NCBI GenBank assembly: GCA_031551765.1
Contig: JAVBNC010000085.1
Span: 1 to 26,245 of the forward strand
Source: JAVBNC01 sp031551765
GTDB taxonomy: Bacteria; Desulfobacterota; Desulfovibrionia; Desulfovibrionales; Desulfovibrionaceae
Length of the DNA stretch: 26,245 bases
Reading direction: 5' to 3'
In this document: in pieces, positions 15,501 through 24,500 of the stretch
How positions within the stretch are numbered: the stretch's first letter is position 1
Layout: each line of letters starts with the position of its first letter
The notes under the pieces: generated by a model
Databases searched by the model: none
The model's input: the letters and a program-made list of their open reading frames with translations, nothing else
Told to the model about the DNA's origin: nothing
Made by a program: the position numbers and the translations under genes

Positions 15501-18500
15501 CGCGGCGCTGAATCTCACAGCCGGCGGCGTGGCGCTGGTTTTCGACGCCACGAACAGCACCGCAAACAACGTTATTTTCACCTTGAACGGCGGCACGGCC
15601 TTTACGCTGACCATTGACCCGCTGACCGGAGAATACGAGTACAAGCAGTATGTGGCGCTGGACAACAACGACGTGATTAAGGTGGATGGAGGAAAGGACA
15701 TTGACGCCACGTCCTTCAAATTCACCGTTATCGCCACGGACGCGGACGGCGACGCCATTACCGCGCCGGGCAGCATCGTGGTGCAGGATTCCGGACCCGA
15801 AGCCAACGGCGGTTGTTGCAGCTTTGTCTGGGAAGCCTTTTTCCGGGGCATGCCGGAACTGGTCACCGGCGGCAAGCTGTTCGTGGATTTCGGCGCGGAC
15901 AACTACGACGGGCCGGGTTCGCTCAAGAACGTGACCTGGGATGTGGCCGCCGTTGAAGGCGAAATGGCGAACATCAAGGCCACCATTGACGGCCAGCAGT
16001 ACGACCTGATCGTGGACACCATGGACCCGGCGCACATCAAGGTCTACGCCAACGACGGCGCGGGGGGAACGCAAGGGACTCTGGTGCTGGAACTGGATAT
16101 CAACCACGTCGGGGATTCCTACACCTACAAGTACACCCAGCACACCGGCCTGGCCCACAGCAGGCCGGGATGGGATCTGAAGAGCCTGGACCTGGGCTAC
16201 ACCGTGACGGACAGCGACGGCACCCAGGCCGACGGCAACGTGAACGTGTTCGTCAAAGACGCCATTGTATTGCCCGACGCCACCCTGGCGCACTATGACG
16301 AAACCGACATGCGCAACGTGGATTTCGCCGCCGGGCAAACCTACAAGGCGGCCTTTGCCCTGGATCTGGACTACGCGGCGCCCGACGGCATCAAATCAGT
16401 TGTCTGGGACGGCGACCTCGTCACAGCGGCCCTGGACGCCTATAACAAAATCATGCCCGCCGAGGCGGACGGCTTCAGCGCGGTGCCCAACGGCACGGAA
16501 CTCATCATCTCCCAGCACGGCATAAAGGTGCTGACCCTGACCCTGGAGCAACAGCCCGGCGGCACCTGGTCCGTCAATTACGAGCAGCACGCGGCCATGG
16601 ACCACCCCCTGGGCCAGAACGCCCTGGGCCTTATCCATGACGAGCCCATTCCCTTCATGCTGCCCGTCACCGTCACCGACGGCGACGGCGACAAGACCCT
16701 GAGCCTGGTCAACCTGCTGGTGGACGACGACGGTCCGGACCCGGTTTTCGGCTCCAACCTCACGCTGTTCGGCCAGGGAGTGATAGGCGGCGTGGGGTCC
16801 GCCATTCTGGACGGCCTTAAGGACATCGACTTCCTGAAAGACCCGGCGGCCGCCGCGCAGGAAGTGCTCAGCGTTGTCGGTGAATCCCTGATCAAGGGGG
16901 TTACGGACAATATCGGCGGTATTGCCGTTGATATGCTGGCCCTGGGCACAAACGCTTTAGCGGAAAAGCCGGACGGCCACTACACCGGCAGCCTTACCCC
17001 CACCTTCGGCACCGACGGCCCGGCGGACGTGAACCCCGTGGCCTGGAGCAAGGAAGGGGTGCAGGCCATGCTGAGCATACTCGGCATGCGCGCCATAGAC
17101 CCGGATACCGGCGAGCACCTCAAGCTGGCCACCGGTTTGAGCGGCGACGGCAAGACTCTGACCGTGTACCTGGAAGGCCACGCGGGTGAATCCGGCGCCG
17201 AGGTCATGACCATGACCCTGGCCGGCCCGGCCGCCAACGGCAGCTATTCCTTTGACCTTAACCAGCACATGCCCCTGGTGCACAATCCCAACTTCATGGA
17301 CGGGCTGCTGGACCAGCTGGCGGGCATTCTGCCCAAGGATTTCCCGCTGGATGTTTCCCAGTTCACGAACATGTTCAGCGGCGGCAGCCTGCTGCTCCTG
17401 CCGCTCCCCATCGTCGTCACCGACGGCGACGGCGACATGGCCCCCGGCCTGATCACCGTGGCCATTCAGGATTCCGTGCCCGTTGCTTCGCCCTGGTTCA
17501 ATGCGGAAGTCTCCGAGACGGACCTCGACTTCATCCAACACGTGGCCCACAGCCATGAAGGCACGGATTCCGGACACGCTTCTCCCAAGGATGTGGACGA
17601 GAGCAGCCATTCAGGGCAGTTCAACACCTTCAACTTCGGCTTTGACGGGCCGCACAAGGACGTTCCCTTTGAATGGGACGCCGCCACGCTTAATAACGTG
17701 GCCCCGCCGTACCAGACCGTGGACGGCCTGACCATTACCTGGACCACGTCAGGCGACGGCAAGACCCTGTACGGCATGGTGGAAAACGTGCCCATTGTCA
17801 CGGTAACCCTGGACGGCGACCCCAGCGGCGCCACCCCCGGCTACAGCGTGACCCTGCACGAGCCGCTGCTCCACCCGGCCGGGGATGCGCCCCTGAACCT
17901 GGACCTCCCCTTCCTGATCCGGGACGGGGACGGCGATACCGCTTCCGGCGGCATCCACTTCACGGTCATCGACGACAAGCCCATACCCCTCAGCGACTGG
18001 GACGGTGTGGCGGTCAATGACGAGGGGGCCTGGATCGCCACAGGCAACATCCTTACCGGCGTGGGCACCTTTGACGGGCCGGACAGCGACACGCAACAGC
18101 TTGCCGACAAGTTCGGCGCGGACGGCCGGGCCGTTAGCGACGGCCTGAAAATCGGCGTGGAAGGCACAAGCTACGCCGAGATGGAAGGCGTCAACGACGC
18201 GGCCGACGGCGTTACCATAGCGGGCAAATACGGCTACCTGCACATCGATCCCGAGGGCAACTACACCTACACCGTGGATGCGGCGCTTACCCAGGCCACG
18301 TTGAACGACCCCGACCAGCCCATGCGGCCGGAGGACCTGAACATACCCCTGAGCGGCCAGAACCCGGATTACAAGGGCCTGGTCATCAGCGCGTTTGAAA
18401 CCAGCGGGAATGAAGCCGTTCCCGGCTCGGGACTGGATGCCTGGATCGCCGCGCATGCCGGGGATGCGGAACTGTCCAATTCCGCCGACGGTATCGGAGT

Positions 18501-21500
18501 GCGCAATTCGCTTGTGGATCTCAACGGCCAAGTGGCCGCGACGCTGACCGGCAAGGAAGGCCTGTGCATCAGGCTGCCCGAGCCCAGCAACACGGTAGCG
18601 GTCACCCTGGCGGACCTGGAAGTGTTTTCCGGCAACCAGAGCGGCTCGGTGTTCGGAATTAGCTACTCCCTCAACTACTCCATTACGGAACGGGCGGAAA
18701 TGGTGTGTTACGACGCCGACGGCAACAAGCTGTACAGCGAGTTCGTGTCCGGCAACGCGTCCGGCGTCCATGAGTGGTCGCCCCCCGCCGGTATTGCGGG
18801 CATAGCCCAGGTTGTGGCCATGCACGCGGACCCGGTCATCAACTACACAGTCACTCCGTCCTGGCTGCAAACCCTGGTGCCGAAAGCTGTCATTGACGAC
18901 ATTATCGGCCAAACGGTGGTGGACGGCTTCTCCGTCAGCGGTGTGGAAACCAATGTCATGGTGCCCGACAACCCGGCGGATATGCGGGAAGTCTTTGACT
19001 ACTACCTCACCGACAAGGACGGCGACGCGGTCAAGGCCCAGCTGATCATTGACGCGGATTCCGGCCCGGGCAAGCCCACGGCCAAGACCGCGGCGGTGTA
19101 CGAATCCGATCTCCTCAAGCACGAAGCCCACGGCCACGAAGGCACGGATTCCGGCCACGCCGCTCCCGCCGACGTGGACCAGAGCGTGTACCTGGGCAGC
19201 TTTGACACGTTCGTGTTCGGACCGGAAGGCCCCAGCCAGAGCAAGCCTTTCGCCTGGCAGGAACCCACGGAGCAGTATACGGATTACGCGGGCAACGCTA
19301 TTATCTGGACCGTGGACCCGGACAACCCCCAAGTTCTGCACGGCACGGCGGAAGGGAGCGAGGAGCCCATCATCACCATCCGGGCCATCAACGTGACCGG
19401 CGATACCCCGCAGTACGAAGTGACCCTGCTTGAGCCCATCACCCACAAGGACGGCGACGGTACTCCGGTGGACGCCCTGGAAATCAATGTGGGCTTCACC
19501 ATTTACGACCGCAGCGGCACGCCCGCCGAGGGCGAACTGCTGGTCACGGTGTACGACGACAAGCCCGTCATTGAAGTCATTTCAGGCATGGACGGCACCA
19601 CGGACGGTACCGCCGGCACTTCCTGGCAGACCCACAACGATGCTGACGACGTGGTCAGCGGCCTGGTGGCCGGGGACGAAAAGAGCGGCAGCATTTCCCT
19701 TACCGGCGGCGCGGACGGCGTGGGCACCCTGGCGGTTTCCTGCGAAACGGCCGACGGCACGGTTACCGTGCTGGTCGCGACGACCCATAATTCGCAGGCT
19801 AATGCGCAAACCCTGGATTCCGATTTCGGCCAGTTGAAGATCTGGTACGACGCCAGCGGTGTGCCCCAGTATCTGTTCACGGCGGAAAACGGCACCGGCG
19901 AAGAGGGCGAAGCCACCTTCACCTTTACCGTCACCGACAAGGACGGGGATTTGGCTTCCGACGACCTGACCTTCAAGGTAGACGGCGGAGTGCCCTTTGA
20001 CTTCGGAGACGGGCTGCGCGTGGATGAAAGCTACCTGAACATCCTTGGCTCCATTGTGGGCACGCACGGCAAAGAGAGCGGCGCGTCCGACCATGTGGCG
20101 GATTCGGGCAGCTTTACGCTTACCCCGGCCCAGCTGGCGGCCCTGACCGTTATCGGCAAAACCACGCCCGGGGCGGCGGACACTAGCGAAATTTCCGTGG
20201 CCGATCTTATTACAAGCGGCAATGGAGCTTACTCCGAGCACGGATTCCTAGCTTTCAAGGTGGCCGACGAGCTTGGCACGGGTGATATCCCAACCGGCAA
20301 CAAGGTGGTGACCTATACCTTTACCCTGACCAAGAACTATGACGAGCATGGGGAGAACTTCGACTCCGTGACCAAGGCCGGCGATGACTATGCCAGCAAC
20401 GTGGACGACGGCGACAACGGCGCCAACGGCAGCCTGATCGACCCCAACTATTGGGATGAGGACACGGGCAAGCTCGGCGTGCCCGCCACGGACAGCTTCG
20501 CCTTCAAGCTGAACGGTAAGGATATGGGGGATGACGCGACCCTGGTCATTACCATTGAGGATGACGGCCTGGGCACTGACGAGTTGGAACCGGGCAGCGT
20601 GCCCGTCGAACATGTGGCGGAAGCGTACAACATCGTGCTCTGCGTGGACCTGTCCCTGAGCATGATGCTGAAGACCAGCACCGCCGGCGGCACCGGCAGC
20701 ACGCCGGGAGGCCCCAGAGCTCTGTGGAGCGATGCGGGCGGCACCTTCCTGGGCGAGGAAACCCGTGCCTACGCCACCCAGGTGGCCCTGCTGGAAATGC
20801 TCAAGGCGTACGAGCAGCGCACGGCGGGTTCGCCGGACGCGCTCACGGTCACCCTGGTCGGCTTCAGCACCGGCGCGAGCGTGCTGGGCAACGGCATGAC
20901 CATAACGCAAGCTTACGAGGCCGTGGGCAAAATGATCCCGGGCTGCTACACGCACTTTGACGGCTCGGGCAACATCGTGGTGGATCAGGCTACGGGCTGG
21001 GGCAGCAACTCCTGGTCCGGCATCTACTACCAGGCCGGCACCAACTACGGCAGCGGGCTGGGGCAGGCGCTCAGCCACGCCCAAAGCGCCATAGACGACG
21101 CGGACGTGGCCAGCCGCTTCTACTTTATCTCCGACGGCTTCCCGGGCAGCGGCCAGGGTTCCAACACCCAATGGACCAGCTTTGTCAACGGGCTGAGCGC
21201 AGAGCAACTGAAGCACTTCGAGCTGTACACCGTGGGCATTGACGGCACGGGCGGCTCGGCCTTTGGCGGCGTGTGGGGCAATACCTTTGACGCGGGCGAC
21301 CACCACGTCATCCCCTCGCAGGAAGGACTGGAAAGCTTCATCGCCGGTCTGATAGGCACCCTGGCGGACCACACCGGCTACCTGGAACTGCCCGCCGCGG
21401 CCGACGGCGTGATAGCCCAGGCCCATGCGGACGGCGTGGATGGGGATCTTGCCCTCAAGGCCTTTGTGCAAAAGGTCGCCCTGCTGGACGGCGACGGCAA

Positions 21501-24500
21501 GGTCATTTCGGAACAGGAGCTGACCACTGTCGATGCCAACGGTTTCCCCCTGCTCGCCAGCATTAAGACAGGCGGAGTGGAAGTGGCTACGGAATTCGGC
21601 ACCTTCACCTTCCACGCCAACGGCAAGTATACCTTTGCGGCCAATGACAAGTGCAATGAGCTGACCGCCGACAAGGACTACGCCTTCAAGATCACCTTTA
21701 TGGATTCGGACGGCGATACCGTGGTCAAGGACTTCGCCTTCACCATTGACGTGCCGGACCCGCAGCCCATCAGCTTCAAGAACCTGGTGGTGGACGAAAG
21801 CTACCTGGGGACGGAAGAGTTCCCCATAGGCACGCTTGGCGCCGCAAACGAGAACGACGACGGCTTTGTGCGGTCCGAAACGGGAACGCTCACGCTCACC
21901 CCGAAGCAACTGGCCGGCCTTACAGTCATAGGCAAGGAAGCTGCGGATTCCCAAGATACGAGCGAGATTGCCGTGGCCGATCTTATTACAAGCGGCAATG
22001 GAGCTTACTCCGAGCACGGCTATTTGCGCTTTGAAGCAGGCGCGGCTGACCCGGTTACCGGCCTGGTCACGCTCAGCTACACCTTCATCCTGACCGACAA
22101 CGACCCCACGCACCCGGACAACGCGTACAAGCACCCCGACGATTACACTCACAGCTCCGAAGACAACGCGGCGAACGTGCCCGGCAGCCCGTCCAGCCCC
22201 AACCACTGGGACGAAGGCAAGCAGTCGGACAGCTTTACCTTTAAGCTGGACGGCAAGGATCTGGGCGAAAATGGTACCCTGACCATCACCATTGAGGATG
22301 ACGGCCTTTCCGCCTTCACCCCGCAAACGGACGGCGTGAGCGTTTCGGAACTGCCGCTCAGCTACAACCTGGTGCTGTGCGTGGACCTTTCCGGCAGCAT
22401 GCTGTTCACCCCGGCCAACGAAAAGAACCTGAGCAGCGCCCCTGATGTCTCTGAATTGAAAAACCCCAATTACGGCTACGGGTATGATGATACCCGCCTG
22501 TACACCACGCAGGTGGCCATGATCAAAATGCTGCTGGCCTACAAGGAACAGGTGGGGAACGACAATGTGCACGTGGATCTTGTGGGCTTCAACACCTCCC
22601 TGCACAAGTACGGCGCCGGCCTGACCGTTGACCAGGCCATAACGGCCATCTGCAGGCTGGCTGCCCCGGCCGTGCTGGAATATGATCAGGCCACGGGCGA
22701 GGTTACGCTGAACTGGACGCCCAGAGACAACTCCTGGGATGACGTAGGCGGCAACACGAACTACGGCACGGCCCTGAACGACGGCATTTCCGGCGGCGTG
22801 CAGGCTCTGTTGAACCAGGCCCTGGCCGACACCACGGAAGGCGTGGCCAACCGCCTGTACTTTATCTCCGACGGCGCGCACAACACCGGCAACTTTACAA
22901 GGGACTGGGGCGACTACATTGACGACACCCTGGCCGAGACTTCGGCCGATTTCAAGGCTCTGGCCGTGGGGCTGTCCGACGTGGCGTCCATGGGGTCGCT
23001 GCCCAACGTGATCGGCACCCAGGACAACAAGATCGGCGACACCGCTTTTGTGCCGCAGGACAACCCGGCGCTGCTGGCGGATATTCTGTACGGCAGCATA
23101 GGCGATGACGGCACTATCCTCCTGCCCTACGGCGCGGACGGCGACATCGTGCTGCAAAGCCTGAGTATCGGGAACAAGGCGGTCACCCTTGCGACGGTGG
23201 AAGAAGACACCGGCTTCCAGGGCGCGAGCCTGGGCACAAAGGTGGTGTACGTCAACACGGCCGGGCAGATTGTGGATACCAACACCGGGGAGGATTTCCT
23301 CGGCACCTTCACCTTCAAGTCCGACGGCAAGTACACCTTCATGCCCAACGCGGCGGCCTGCGGCAAGCTGACGGGAGACGTCGACATCACGATTGCCCTG
23401 ACCTTCATGGACAAGGACGGCGACACGCTTACGGTGTCGGACGGCCTGATTTACACCATCAAGGCCGCGCCCATGGGCGACGCCAGCCTTGCCTTCACGC
23501 AGATGGAAGTTTACGAATCCGCTCTGGCGGACGGGACGGGCCTGCCGGACGGCGCGGCCAAGGCGGCTCTCGGCGGGTTCACCATGACCAAGGACGCGCG
23601 CCTCAGCCTGGATACGGCAACCTTCAAGTACACGGACCAGGACGGCACCGAGCACTCCTTTGACGTGAAGGCCGCCGACGTGGGCACGACCTTCTCCATC
23701 ATTGTCGGCAAGGACGGCCTGGGCGAGGATATCGTGCTCGGCACGCTGCTGATCGAAAGTTTCGATCCCGCAACGGGCAAGGTCACCTATACCTTCACCC
23801 TCAGCCATACGCTGGACAACCCGGTGGACGGCATTGACCTTAACCCCGACGACTCCTTCGCCATGGAGAACGTTCTGGCAAAGCTGGGCCTGGAGGTGGT
23901 CTGCACGCTCACGGATCCTCTGGGCAACTCGCACAGCGTGGACGGAAACGCGTTTGTCACCATCCATGACGATACGCCCCGGGGCTTTGTCGCGGATCCC
24001 GGCCTGCTGACCAACACTGGCGAGGGCTCGGTGACTGAGGACCTCAACGCCGTCTGGGGCGCGGACGGGCTGCACGACACCCAGAGCGCGTCTTTCGCGG
24101 TCCCGGCCAAGGCGGACCTGGTCGTGGACGAAACCAACTACTATAACCTCATGTCCGGTTCCACGCAGCTCAGTTCCGGCGGCCACGCCCTGATATACAA
24201 GGTCACGGACAACGGAGATGACGCGGGCGCCAAGCTGGAAGCCGGATATTTTGACGGCACCGACTGGATGCCGGTGCTCACCGCCACCCTGGACCCCGGC
24301 GACAACGAGTATACGGCAGCCCTGCACCGGGCCATAGACACGGTCACGGCAGAGGCATCCATGGGCTTTGACGTGGACAACATAGCGCCGGGGGATGACG
24401 AGAGAAACTACGGAGACAGCCTGGACCTGCCTGAAACGGGCGGTAGGGTCAACAGCGGCGGGGATCTCGTTTCCGGAACGCTTTTCGCCAGGGTCACCGG

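Noticed and set aside
12883..16338. Long minus-strand open frame of 1151 codons inside the giant adhesin gene
   Set aside because: It is antisense to a coherent RTX/VCBS protein. Its product is Val/Gly/His/Arg-rich with no domain, and such frames arise from GC-rich third positions on the other strand.
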